7,965 nucleotides of DNA. It comes from Myxococcales bacterium. Its GTDB lineage: Bacteria > Desulfobacterota_B > Binatia > UBA1149 > SPBQ01. Under the pieces are notes generated by a model that worked only from the letters and a program-made list of their open reading frames with translations, had not been told where the DNA came from and made no database searches. The DNA lies in assembly GCA_004525875.1 (NCBI GenBank), contig SPBQ01000095.1, positions 1-7,965 on the forward strand. Direction: 5' to 3'. The position numbers were made by a program, and so were the translations under genes. Of this stretch, positions 1 to 6,783 are shown piece by piece (positions within the stretch are counted from its first letter, which is position 1; every line of letters begins with the position of its first letter).

Positions 1-160
1 CCGCGAGCGCATCCCCCTCGTTGGCCGCGCCGACGTAACGCATGTCGTCGGCCGCGATGGCCGTGTTGATGAGCGCGGTCAGGTACGAGCACGGAACGCC
101 GGAGATAATGCCAAAGCCGGCGCGCACGAGCTCGGCTACGAATGTTTCGGCACTCACCAT
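1..160 (-). CDS. Phosphonopyruvate decarboxylase-like ThDP enzyme, N-terminal fragment
   Basis: The first 53 residues of a protein running off the left edge of the window. The translation (MVSAETFVAELVRAGF...) has the pattern of the pyrimidine-binding domain of phosphonopyruvate and sulfopyruvate decarboxylases: a GVPCS motif at residues 21-25 and a RYVGAANEGDA block at 41-51, in which E48 should be the glutamate that activates thiamine diphosphate. The family's phosphonate members convert phosphonopyruvate to phosphonoacetaldehyde and CO2 in the cytoplasm, the step that drives phosphonate biosynthesis. The start is the ATG at 160-158; no strong Shine-Dalgarno sequence is visible, only GAG about 10 bases upstream. 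The gene is divergent from the asparagine-synthase-like gene. A sulfopyruvate decarboxylase or another two-domain ThDP enzyme is possible, because only about one seventh of a typical protein is visible. Recognition rests on recalled family motifs. Confidence 0.72.
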   Translation of the reverse strand, partial: MVSAETFVAELVRAGFGIISGVPCSYLTALINTAIAADDMRYVGAANEGDALA

Positions 161-192
161 CGGGAATCTCGGAATGCTGACACGGCGTCGGT

Positions 193-199
193 AGGGAGG
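193..199 (+). promoter_or_regulatory. Ribosome binding site for the asparagine-synthase-like gene
   Basis: AGGGAGG lies 5 bases before the GTG at 205. It is a strong Shine-Dalgarno match and fixes the gene's start upstream of the in-frame TGA. This argues that the N-terminal 61 codons are part of the original gene. Confidence 0.7.
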
Positions 200-204
200 C
201 AATC

Positions 205-2037
205 GTGCTGACCTTCCTGCTCTGGCGTAGCAAGACCGGAGGCGCGGACGCCGAAGAGGCCGCCGCCGAGCGAACGACCGAGAATCTCCGACGCGTCTTC
301 TCGCCTGTGTTCGAAGGACCACCGGCCGTGGTCTTGCGCAGCCGCGGTCGTACCCACCTCGCATTCATCGAGCTCCCGGTGCGCGGCTGACGCGCTCCGT
401 ACTTCCGATCGGATGGAGAGAGCTGGGCGCTCGCCGGTGACTACCCGCTCAACGCACGCAGCGTACTGGCGGCCAACGAAGCGGGCTGTCCCGCCGCCGA
501 CACGTTGCTCGGCCTCGGTAGCGCGCTCGCGCGAGACCCCGACCCCCTGCTTCGAGATCTCACGCCACCGTTCTCGCGCATCTACTCGCCGGCGTCGGCA
601 GCGGGCGCCGGCGACGACGCGGAGGTCACCTGGGTCCACAACGACGGGCTCGGACAGGCCCGGCTGTTCGAGTACGAGGACGACAAGGTCTGGGCAGTAA
701 CGAACCGGATCTTCGCACTGCAGGCACTCGGCATCACGCTCGAGCCCGACCCCGAGGCCTGGGCGGCGCGCTTCGCGATATCCTGGTTCCCGCTCGACCT
801 GACCGGCTACAAGCGGGTGCGCCTGGTGGCGCCGGGAACACGCATCCGGATAAGCGAGCACGCGATCGAGCACTCCACGCACGACGTCATCAGCGACTGG
901 GTTCACCCGCCGGCACGTTCGCGCGACGACTGCCTCGATCTTGCGCTCGAGTCGCTGCGCGCCTTCTTCGGCGAGACGATGCAGAGCTGGGATCAACCGA
1001 GCGTCGGCCTGAGCGGTGGCTGGGACAGCCGTGCGCTGGTATCCGTCCTCCGTAACCTCGATACGGACTTTTCCCTCCGCGTGCGCGGCAACCCGGGCCG
1101 CTACGACGTGATGATCTCCACCGAGCTCTCCCGCATCGCCGACCTGCACGTGCGCGTGAAGAACGAGGGCGGCTATCCGCCCGAAGACGAGGCCGGGTTG
1201 CGGCGCTCACTCGGCCAGGCGCTCGTCTGGCAGGGCGGCCACATGTCGATCCCGAAGCACAAGACGTTCCTGGCCCGGAAAAACTACCTCGACGGCGGAG
1301 TGGTCAACGTCATGGGCCAGCACGGAGGCTTCGGCAAGGCCGACTTCGCCGTGAAGACGAAAGCGCACGAGCTCCGACCCGACCAGTACGAGGAGGCGCT
1401 TGTGAAGGTCGTGCTCAAGGCGACCCCGCCGTTCACGCGCCGCGCAATGCAGGAACGTGTTCGCGACCTGATCGTTGAGAGCTACAGGGCCGCCGACCGC
1501 TACGGTCTCGAGGGACTCGCGCGTCTGCACTTCTACTTCATGCACGAGTACACACGACGATGGGCGTCCGCCACCTTGAGCTCCCAGCCCGGCCTCGTCA
1601 TCGCGCCGTTCCTGAACCCCGACTTCATCAGGGCCTGCTACGGCTATCCACTCGCGGAGATCCCCGCCAAGCCGTTCCACAGCCACGTCACTCGCGCACT
1701 GGCTCCCGACTGGGCCGACGTGATCTACGAGGACCAGGCTACCGAGGACGATGTCGCCAGCGGGCGCCTGAAGCCGGTCAAGCTCAAACGCCGCAAACGC
1801 AGGGTCCATGACGACGACACGTGGAAGCTGGAGCGGGCCCACAAGAAGTATTCGGGCTCACGATACTGGACGACCGTCGGTCACTCCCTGGTTCGCGAAG
1901 CGTTCGAAGTCGGCGGAATCTGGACGACGTTCTTCGATCCCGACGAAGCGCGGCGACACTGGCAGGAGCAGCCAGGAAAGGTATCGCCAGATGCGATAGC
2001 GATTGCACACGTGCTGCCCTCGGTGCTCGGCGGCTGA
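205..2037 (+). CDS. Asparagine synthase-related protein, interrupted by an in-frame TGA (probable pseudogene or sequence error)
   Basis: Read from the GTG at 205 this is one frame of about 610 codons, broken only by TGA at codon 62 (388-390). The longest uninterrupted part starts at a TTG at 505 that has no ribosome binding site. The ATP pyrophosphatase loop SGGWDSR is at residues 270-276, followed by a synthetase-like C-terminal half with RRWASA near 451-456 and PFLNP at 468-472, and a basic patch at 523-533. Asparagine synthase-type enzymes adenylate a carboxylate and form an amide. No Cys follows the initiator, so the glutaminase nucleophile is missing: the enzyme would use ammonia or another amine, as in beta-lactam synthetases and other non-glutaminase relatives. 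The region between the TGA and 505 (reading GESWALAGDYPLNARSVL) resembles the N-terminal domain of this family, so the gene was probably full length. It is convergent with the thioesterase gene. The substrate is unknown. Confidence 0.8.
388..390 (+). other. In-frame TGA inside the asparagine-synthase-like gene
   Basis: TGA sits at codon 62 between ELPVRG and RAPYFRSDGE. The frame before (205-387) and after (391-2034) is the same, with no other stop. A single change from TGG (Trp) or CGA (Arg) would explain it. Other genes in the window end in TGA, so a reassigned code is unlikely. Confidence 0.85.
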
Positions 2038-2045
2038 TCGCTTTG

Positions 2046-2065
2046 CCCGCCTATTCTAGGGCGGG
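2046..2065. terminator. GC-rich hairpin between convergent genes
   Basis: CCCGCC (2046-2051) pairs with GGCGGG (2060-2065) around an 8-base loop. It lies just after the asparagine-synthase-like stop (2035-2037) and includes the TAG stop of the thioesterase gene (2053-2051). The position between two converging genes suits a bidirectional terminator, but neither strand has a T-tract, so intrinsic termination may be weak. Confidence 0.4.
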
Positions 2066-2956
2066 AGTACGTAACAGAACTTCCTGTGCAACCGAGCACG
2101 CCAGCCGCCCGTCGTGCGCGAAGATCGTTCCGCGTGCCAGCCCGCGCGCACCGCCGGTGGCCGGGGAGTCCTGGGCATACAACCACCACTCATCGGCGCG
2201 CAGCGGCTCGTGGAACCACATGGCGTGGTCGAGACTGGCTGTCATCACTCCTTCCTGCATCCAGTGCACGCCGTGCGGCCGCATGACGCAGTCGGTGAGC
2301 GTGTAGTCGGACGCGTAGGTCAACACGGCCGTATGGATCTTGGGATCGTCGGGGAGCTTGCCATTGGCTCGAATCCAGACGTTCGAGCACGGCGCCTGAC
2401 CGGGCGCCGGGCGCCAGTCGGGCGGATCGCAGTAGCGGATCTCCACAGGACGGCGGTGGCTCAGCATGCGCTCGGCCACCTTCTCACCGAAGATCGCCGT
2501 CCAGCGCTCGAGCGACGTGATCGTCTCCTCGGGCCGCGGCACGTCGGGCATCGCGGCGCGGTGACGCACACCCGGCTCCGGCTTCTGGTAGGACGCCGCC
2601 ATGTTGAAGATCGCCTCGCCGTGCTGGATCGCGACCACCCGACGGGTGGTGAACGAGCGTCCGTCGCGAATCCGGTCGACGAAGTAGACGATCGGGACGT
2701 CCATGTCGCCCGGCCGCAGAAAGTACGAGTGAAGCGAGTGGACACAGCGATCTTCCGGGACGGTGCGCCCGGCCGCGACCAGGGCCTGCGCCGCGACCTG
2801 ACCGCCGAACACCCGAGGCCGATCCTCCTTCGGGTTGTACCCGCGGAAGATGTTGACCTCGATCTCCTCGAGGTCGAGGAGCTCGACGAGCGTGTCGAGC
2901 GCGGTCTGTGCAGGCTGTACGCGCGGTCCCTGCTCTTGCGGGCCTTCCGACGACAA
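2051..2956 (-). CDS. tesB: Acyl-CoA thioesterase II (TesB family)
   Basis: A 301-residue protein, close to the usual length of about 290, with the double hot-dog fold of TesB. It hydrolyses medium- and long-chain acyl-CoA to free fatty acid and CoA in the cytoplasm. Recognisable blocks are LLDLEEIEVNIFRG (26-39), RVFGGQVAAQAL (48-59), HSLHSYFLRPG (73-83), YASDYTL (214-220), SLDHAMWFHEPL (241-252) and the C-terminal AQEVLLR (290-296). By alignment with E. coli TesB (catalytic D204, T228, Q278) the triad would be D217, S241 and Q291; Ser for Thr is a conservative change. The start is uncertain: TTG at 2956 is 8 bases after the dehydrogenase stop and has only a weak upstream purine stretch. Family similarity begins near residue 15-20. 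The short gap implies co-transcription with the acyl-CoA dehydrogenase and possibly translational coupling. Confidence 0.93.
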   Translation of the reverse strand: MSSEGPQEQGPRVQPAQTALDTLVELLDLEEIEVNIFRGYNPKEDRPRVFGGQVAAQALVAAGRTVPEDRCVHSLHSYFLRPGDMDVPIVYFVDRIRDGRSFTTRRVVAIQHGEAIFNMAASYQKPEPGVRHRAAMPDVPRPEETITSLERWTAIFGEKVAERMLSHRRPVEIRYCDPPDWRPAPGQAPCSNVWIRANGKLPDDPKIHTAVLTYASDYTLTDCVMRPHGVHWMQEGVMTASLDHAMWFHEPLRADEWWLYAQDSPATGGARGLARGTIFAHDGRLACSVAQEVLLRTPALE

Positions 2957-2964
2957 ACGCTCGC

Positions 2965-4827
2965 CTACCAGGCCGTCGAGAAGCCGCGGTCCGAGATGTC
3001 GAGCGCACTGCGATCGCCGGCGAGGATCACATCGGAAACCGCGAAAGCCTGCGGCATGATGAAGTTCGCGTAGAACTGCGCCGAGGCGACCACACCCCCG
3101 TAGAAATCGAATTCCTCCTGGCTCTGGTCGTCATCCTGCCGACGGTTGCGCTCGGCGGCGATGGCGGCCTCGAGCAGCAGATGCGCGACCGTTACGTGCG
3201 ACATTCCTTCCAGGAGTGGGCTCGCGTACAGCGTCAGCTGATCGAGCTTCCCCGACATCATGTACGCGACCATCTTGTTGCCGGCCTCCTGTAATCGAAG
3301 ACCGGCCTTGCCCAGCACGCGCACCTCGTGCCCGACCGCGGGATTGGCGTGGTGCTTGTCGACGAACTCCGTGATCATCTCGATGAAGTTCTGCAGATCG
3401 AGACCGTCACGCATGTGAAGCTTTCGCACGACCAGGTCGAGCGCCTGGATGTGGTTGCTCCCCTCGTAGATCGACAAGATCTTCGCGTCGCGTAGATACT
3501 GCTCGACGGGATTGTCCTTCACGTAGCCCGCCCCGCCGTACACCTGGATGGCGAGCTCGCAGACCCGGAACGCCTGGTCGGAGCAGTAGGCTTTCACGAT
3601 CGGGGTGAGCAGGTCGACCTGCCCCTGGTGGAACACGACCGCGTCGTCGTCCCGGCCGGCCAGCGCGTTCATCAGATCCTGGTGCAGCGACAACCGCGTG
3701 CACAGCGCACGCATGCCCTCCACCTTCGACTTCATCTCCATGAGCATGCGCCGCACGTCGGCGTGCTCGATGATCGCCACACGAGGAGCGTTGGGGTCCT
3801 TGAAGGCCTTGACCGACGATCCCTGCAAGCGCTCGCGCGCGTAGGCCAGTGCGTTGTAGTAGGCCGCGCTGGCCACTCCCAGCCCCTGCACGCCGACGGC
3901 GATGCGCGCGCCGTTCATCATGTGGAACATCTGCTTCATGCCGACGTTCTCGGTGTCGCCGACCAGGTAGCCGATACAGCCGTCGTTCTCGCCAAAGCTC
4001 AGCACGGCCGTCGTCGATGCAGTGATGCCGAGCTTGTGCTCGATCGACGCGGTGATCACATCGTTGCTCTCGCCAACCGTCCCGTCGTCGTCGACGCGGT
4101 ACTTCGGCACGATGAACATCGAGATCCCCTTGGTTCCCCGCGGTGCGTCCTCTACACGGGCGAGCACCATGTGAACGATGTTGTCGGCCATGTCGTGATC
4201 GCCGGCCGAGATCCAGCACTTGCTGCCCGTGATCTTGTAACGGTTGCCATCGATCTTGATCGCCTTCGTCGTGAGCGCGCCGACGTCCGAACCCGCGTGC
4301 GGCTCGGAAAGACACATCGTCCCGGAGAAGCGACCGTCCATCATCGGCGCGAGGAAGCGTTCACGATCCTGCGGCTGCGCGAACTCGGCCACGAGCTCGA
4401 GCGCTCCGTGCGTCAGCCCTTGATACATATTGAACGACATGTTCGCCGCGCACTGCAACTCGCCGAGGGCCACCCATACCGAAGAGGGCCCTTGAAAGCC
4501 CCCATGGTCCAGCGACACGGTGAAGTTTGGAAGGCCGAGCTCGTAGAGCTTCTTCCACGCCTCCTTGAATCCCGGCGGCGTGATCACCTGTCCGTCGACG
4601 AGCTTGCACCCGATGGTATCGCCACCGCGATTCGGGGGGCCCGACAACTCGTTACAGAAGCGCAAGCACTGGTCGATAACGACGTCGCATTCCTCCGGGC
4701 CCATGTGCTTGAAGAAATCGTTGAACCGTTCGTCCTCGAATAGCTGCTGGATCTGCATATGCTCGTAGAGCGTGAACTGCAGAGCACGCGTATCCGCCTT
4801 GAAGAAATTGACAATGGCATCGGACAT
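2965..4827 (-). CDS. Acyl-CoA dehydrogenase, DmdC/FadE5-type
   Basis: A 620-residue FAD-dependent dehydrogenase that oxidises an acyl-CoA to its trans-2-enoyl-CoA and passes electrons to electron-transfer flavoprotein. At about 600 residues it is of the long class, with an extra N-terminal segment and a C-terminal domain, as in 3-methylmercaptopropionyl-CoA dehydrogenase (DmdC) and mycobacterial FadE5. Visible blocks are NRGGD (66-70), TPPGFKEAWKKL (83-94), the FAD/substrate motif MCLSEPHAGSD (171-181), TGSKCWISAGDHD (200-212), GTKGISMFIVPKY (231-243), QVYGGAGYVKDNPVEQYLRD (428-447) and IYEGSNHIQALDLV (453-466), where E455 should be the catalytic base. The ATG at 4827 is preceded by AAGGTAGGAA (4840-4831), a good ribosome binding region. 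The thioesterase follows after 8 bases. Family membership is clear. The substrate is not: a long- or medium-chain fatty acyl-CoA or methylmercaptopropionyl-CoA are all possible. Confidence 0.93.
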   Translation of the reverse strand: MSDAIVNFFKADTRALQFTLYEHMQIQQLFEDERFNDFFKHMGPEECDVVIDQCLRFCNELSGPPNRGGDTIGCKLVDGQVITPPGFKEAWKKLYELGLPNFTVSLDHGGFQGPSSVWVALGELQCAANMSFNMYQGLTHGALELVAEFAQPQDRERFLAPMMDGRFSGTMCLSEPHAGSDVGALTTKAIKIDGNRYKITGSKCWISAGDHDMADNIVHMVLARVEDAPRGTKGISMFIVPKYRVDDDGTVGESNDVITASIEHKLGITASTTAVLSFGENDGCIGYLVGDTENVGMKQMFHMMNGARIAVGVQGLGVASAAYYNALAYARERLQGSSVKAFKDPNAPRVAIIEHADVRRMLMEMKSKVEGMRALCTRLSLHQDLMNALAGRDDDAVVFHQGQVDLLTPIVKAYCSDQAFRVCELAIQVYGGAGYVKDNPVEQYLRDAKILSIYEGSNHIQALDLVVRKLHMRDGLDLQNFIEMITEFVDKHHANPAVGHEVRVLGKAGLRLQEAGNKMVAYMMSGKLDQLTLYASPLLEGMSHVTVAHLLLEAAIAAERNRRQDDDQSQEEFDFYGGVVASAQFYANFIMPQAFAVSDVILAGDRSALDISDRGFSTAW

Positions 4828-4874
4828 TTCTTCCTACCTTCTCTCGGATCGGGTCGATCGTTCTCGCGGGTGGA

Positions 4875-4890
4875 GCCGGATGGGGCCGGC
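4875..4890 (-). other. Small hairpin after the nitroreductase stop
   Basis: GCCGG (4875-4879) and CCGGC (4886-4890) form a 5-bp stem with a 6-base loop, one base beyond the nitroreductase stop codon. There is no T-tract. It could slow or process the transcript before the dehydrogenase gene, or be chance in GC-rich DNA. Confidence 0.25.
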
Positions 4891-4891
4891 C

Positions 4892-5638
4892 TCAGCCGGA
4901 GTAGCGATCCCAGGATATCAGAGTGCGCGCCGGCGGACGCGAGACCGGGCCGAACTTCCCCTTGGGGTAGCCGACCGGGAGGACGGCCGTGAGCGTCACG
5001 TCGGCCGGGATGCCGAGAATCTCCTCGTATGCCCCGGGCGTGAACAGATGCGGCGTTGTCAGTACCGTACCCAGTCCCAACGCGCGCGCGGCGAGCAACA
5101 GGTTCTGCACCGCGGGATATGCCGTGGAGTCGATGCCTGTGGTGCCGGCGCGACCCGCGCCCATCAGGAACCGGAGCGTTCCGGCCGGTCCGAAGTGACG
5201 TAGCGCCGCTGTAACGACACGCGGTGACTGCAACGCCTTCGCCATGACCGCGTCCTTCTTCATGCACACGAAGATGAGCGCCGGTATCTCGGCCATGTGC
5301 TCGATCATGTAGTCGCCCGCCTTGCGCTGGCGAACACGCGAGTCGAGGTCCTCACCCGCGCGCGCCGGCGCCGAGGCCAGCGCGTCCTGGTACCAGGCCC
5401 AGCCGCGTCGCCAGTGCTCGGAGATCCGCTGCTTCGTCTCGCGATCGCGGACGATCACGAAATGCCAGCACTGATTGTTGCTGCTGCTCGGCGCCTGGGT
5501 CGCCGCCTCGACGAGCTTCACGAGGAGCTCCTCCGGTACGGGGTCGGGCTTGAGGCGCCGCATGGCTCGGCACGTGTACATGATGTCGAAGAGACCCGCG
5601 TCGCTGTCCGTGCTCGCCGGCGTCGCCTGCGTATCCAT
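4892..5638 (-). CDS. Nitroreductase-family FMN-dependent oxidoreductase
   Basis: A 248-residue cytoplasmic flavoprotein of the nitroreductase fold, which binds FMN and uses NAD(P)H to reduce nitro groups, quinones, enones or similar acceptors. The N-terminal YTCRAMRRLKPDPVPEELL (21-39) has the arginines that contact the FMN phosphate. APSSSNNQCWHFVIVRD (49-65) is the second flavin-binding block. AYPAVQNLLLAARALGLG (173-190) is the core helix at the dimer interface, and PVGYPKGKFGPVSR (221-234) the C-terminal flavin-binding loop. The start is the ATG at 5638-5636 because GGAGGA lies 4 bases upstream (5648-5643); an ATG 16 codons earlier (5686) has no such site. The gene is 80 bases after the acetyltransferase stop and 64 bases before the dehydrogenase start, all on one strand, so it may lead the dehydrogenase-thioesterase transcript. 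The substrate cannot be told from sequence. Confidence 0.88.
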   Translation of the reverse strand: MDTQATPASTDSDAGLFDIMYTCRAMRRLKPDPVPEELLVKLVEAATQAPSSSNNQCWHFVIVRDRETKQRISEHWRRGWAWYQDALASAPARAGEDLDSRVRQRKAGDYMIEHMAEIPALIFVCMKKDAVMAKALQSPRVVTAALRHFGPAGTLRFLMGAGRAGTTGIDSTAYPAVQNLLLAARALGLGTVLTTPHLFTPGAYEEILGIPADVTLTAVLPVGYPKGKFGPVSRPPARTLISWDRYSG

Positions 5639-5642
5639 TCGT

Positions 5643-5648
5643 TCCTCC
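5643..5648 (-). promoter_or_regulatory. Ribosome binding site deciding the nitroreductase start
   Basis: GGAGGA on the minus strand, 4 bases before the ATG at 5638. It favours this start over the in-frame ATG at 5686. Confidence 0.7.
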
Positions 5649-5718
5649 GATTCGGACTGTCGAGTTGGCCCGCGAGGGGCTCGCACCGACGCTCCAGGAG
5701 CGCGGCCCGCGGTCGGCC

Positions 5719-6717
5719 TCAGCCCGTCGCCGATCCGCTACCCTTCACGGTCGGCTTGCCGTCGCTGTCGGGACCGCCGTTCCCCTGCTCTACCTGGCGG
5801 ATCGTCTGCATCTCGCAGCCTCGCGCCGCCGAGTACGTGACCTGCGTGTAGGGCGGAACCGACTCGGTGAGCCAGACGTTGCCCCCGACCACCGATCCGC
5901 GGCCGAGCACGGTTTCACCGCCAAGAATCTTTGCGCCTGCGTAAATGGTCACGTCATCCTCGATCGTCGGGTGACGCTTGGCCCCTCGCACCAGCGCGCC
6001 GACCTCGTCGCGCTGAATCGCGAGGGCTCCGAGAGTGACGCTCTGATAAATCTTGACGTTGTCGCCGATCACGGTGGTCTCGCCGATCACGACTCCTGTC
6101 CCGTGATCGATGAAGAAGCTGCGCCCGAGACGCGCGCCCGGATGAATGTCGATGCCGGTTCGACCGTGCGCGTCCTCGGTCATGATGCGCGGGATCATCG
6201 GCACGCCGTGCTCATAAAACTCGTGCGCGATGCGATAGACGGTGACGGCGAGCAGGCCTGGATAGCTGAAAATGATCTCCTCGATGCTGCCGGCGGCGGG
6301 ATCACCGTCGAACGCAGCGCGCACGTCGAAATCGGCCAGCTCGCGCAGGGCGGGGATCCGTGAGAACACGTCGATGACCGCCCGGCGGCTGCGCGCCTCG
6401 TCGTCGTCGCTCGGCTCGCTGCCGCCTGAACGATAGTAGGCGGTGGCGCGGGCGGTCTGCTCGACGAGCATCTCGAACGCGTCGTAGAGGTGATCGCTGA
6501 GGTGGTGACGCAGATTGACCAGATCGAGTTCTCGGGCCGAGTAGCAGCCCATGTAGATGACGTGCTCGAGATGGGAGAGCGCCTCGGCAACCTTGCGCTG
6601 GTTCGGCAGCGCGGCGCTCTCGAGTTTGTCGATGCCGCGCCCCGCGCCGTAGCTTTCCGCAACCGCGTCGATCACGCGCTCCAGCTCTCTGTGGACGTTT
6701 TCTTTCTTTCCCGACAT
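5719..6717 (-). CDS. cysE: Serine O-acetyltransferase
   Basis: A 332-residue enzyme that transfers acetyl from acetyl-CoA to L-serine, giving O-acetylserine, the direct precursor of cysteine; it acts in the cytoplasm, usually as a complex with cysteine synthase. A helical N-terminal half (about 1-180) precedes a left-handed beta-helix of hexapeptide repeats (about 186-290). GIDIHPGARLG (188-198), FFIDHGTGVVIGET (201-214), IYQSVTLGA (223-231), KRHPTI (247-252) and GAKILGG (261-267) are signatures of the family. By alignment with E. coli CysE (D143, H158, H193) the catalytic residues would be D190, H205 and H249. It is longer than E. coli CysE (273 residues), with a longer N-terminal domain and a Gly/Ser-rich tail (312-332). 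The ATG at 6717 has no strong ribosome binding site. An open frame reaches back to 6903, but that extension overlaps the end of the upstream gene and has no family-like sequence. Confidence 0.9.
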   Translation of the reverse strand: MSGKKENVHRELERVIDAVAESYGAGRGIDKLESAALPNQRKVAEALSHLEHVIYMGCYSARELDLVNLRHHLSDHLYDAFEMLVEQTARATAYYRSGGSEPSDDDEARSRRAVIDVFSRIPALRELADFDVRAAFDGDPAAGSIEEIIFSYPGLLAVTVYRIAHEFYEHGVPMIPRIMTEDAHGRTGIDIHPGARLGRSFFIDHGTGVVIGETTVIGDNVKIYQSVTLGALAIQRDEVGALVRGAKRHPTIEDDVTIYAGAKILGGETVLGRGSVVGGNVWLTESVPPYTQVTYSAARGCEMQTIRQVEQGNGGPDSDGKPTVKGSGSATG

Positions 6718-6729
6718 CGCCGTGTGTGC

Positions 6730-6749
6730 GCCCCCGACCCGGCGGGGGC
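6730..6749 (-). other. GC hairpin in the serine acetyltransferase leader
   Basis: GCCCCCG (6730-6736) and CGGGGGC (6743-6749) form a perfect 7-bp stem with a 6-base loop, 12 bases before the ATG. No T-tract follows in either direction, so it is not a classic terminator. It would form fully only in RNA reading in from upstream, because the predicted start of the local promoter lies inside it. Confidence 0.4.
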
Positions 6750-6753
6750 CGTC

Positions 6754-6783
6754 AGTATAAAGGAGGCGCGGCGCGCATGTCAC
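6754..6783 (-). promoter_or_regulatory. Candidate sigma70-type promoter for the serine acetyltransferase gene
   Basis: On the minus strand, GTGACA (6783-6778) matches the -35 consensus at 5 of 6 bases. TATACT (6759-6754) matches the -10 consensus at 5 of 6. The spacer is 18 bases. The -35 box overlaps the TGA stop of the GNAT gene. Transcription would start near 6747, giving a leader of about 30 bases. The AT-rich -10 stands out from its GC-rich surroundings. Confidence 0.5.

Noticed and set aside
388..418. Selenocysteine at the in-frame TGA, with a hairpin shortly downstream (stem 395-400 with 413-418)
   Set aside because: The hairpin is a 6-bp stem with one G-U pair and a 12-base loop. It starts closer to the UGA than a bacterial SECIS and lacks the usual G/U apical loop. 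Selenocysteine is not known in this enzyme family, and a one-base change from Trp or Arg explains the TGA more simply.
154..1149. 331-codon minus-strand open frame opposite the asparagine-synthase-like gene
   Set aside because: It overlaps the start of the decarboxylase-like gene and lies antisense to the PP-loop gene. Its translation is low-complexity Arg/Glu/Val-rich, as expected of a shadow.
2114..4743. Long plus-strand open frames at 2114-3073 and 3628-4743
   Set aside because: They are antisense to clear thioesterase and dehydrogenase genes, have Arg/His/Val-rich translations typical of GC-rich shadow frames, and show no family-like motifs.
5639..5686. N-terminal extension of the nitroreductase to 5686
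   Set aside because: The ATG at 5638 has a GGAGGA site at good spacing, while the upstream ATG has none.
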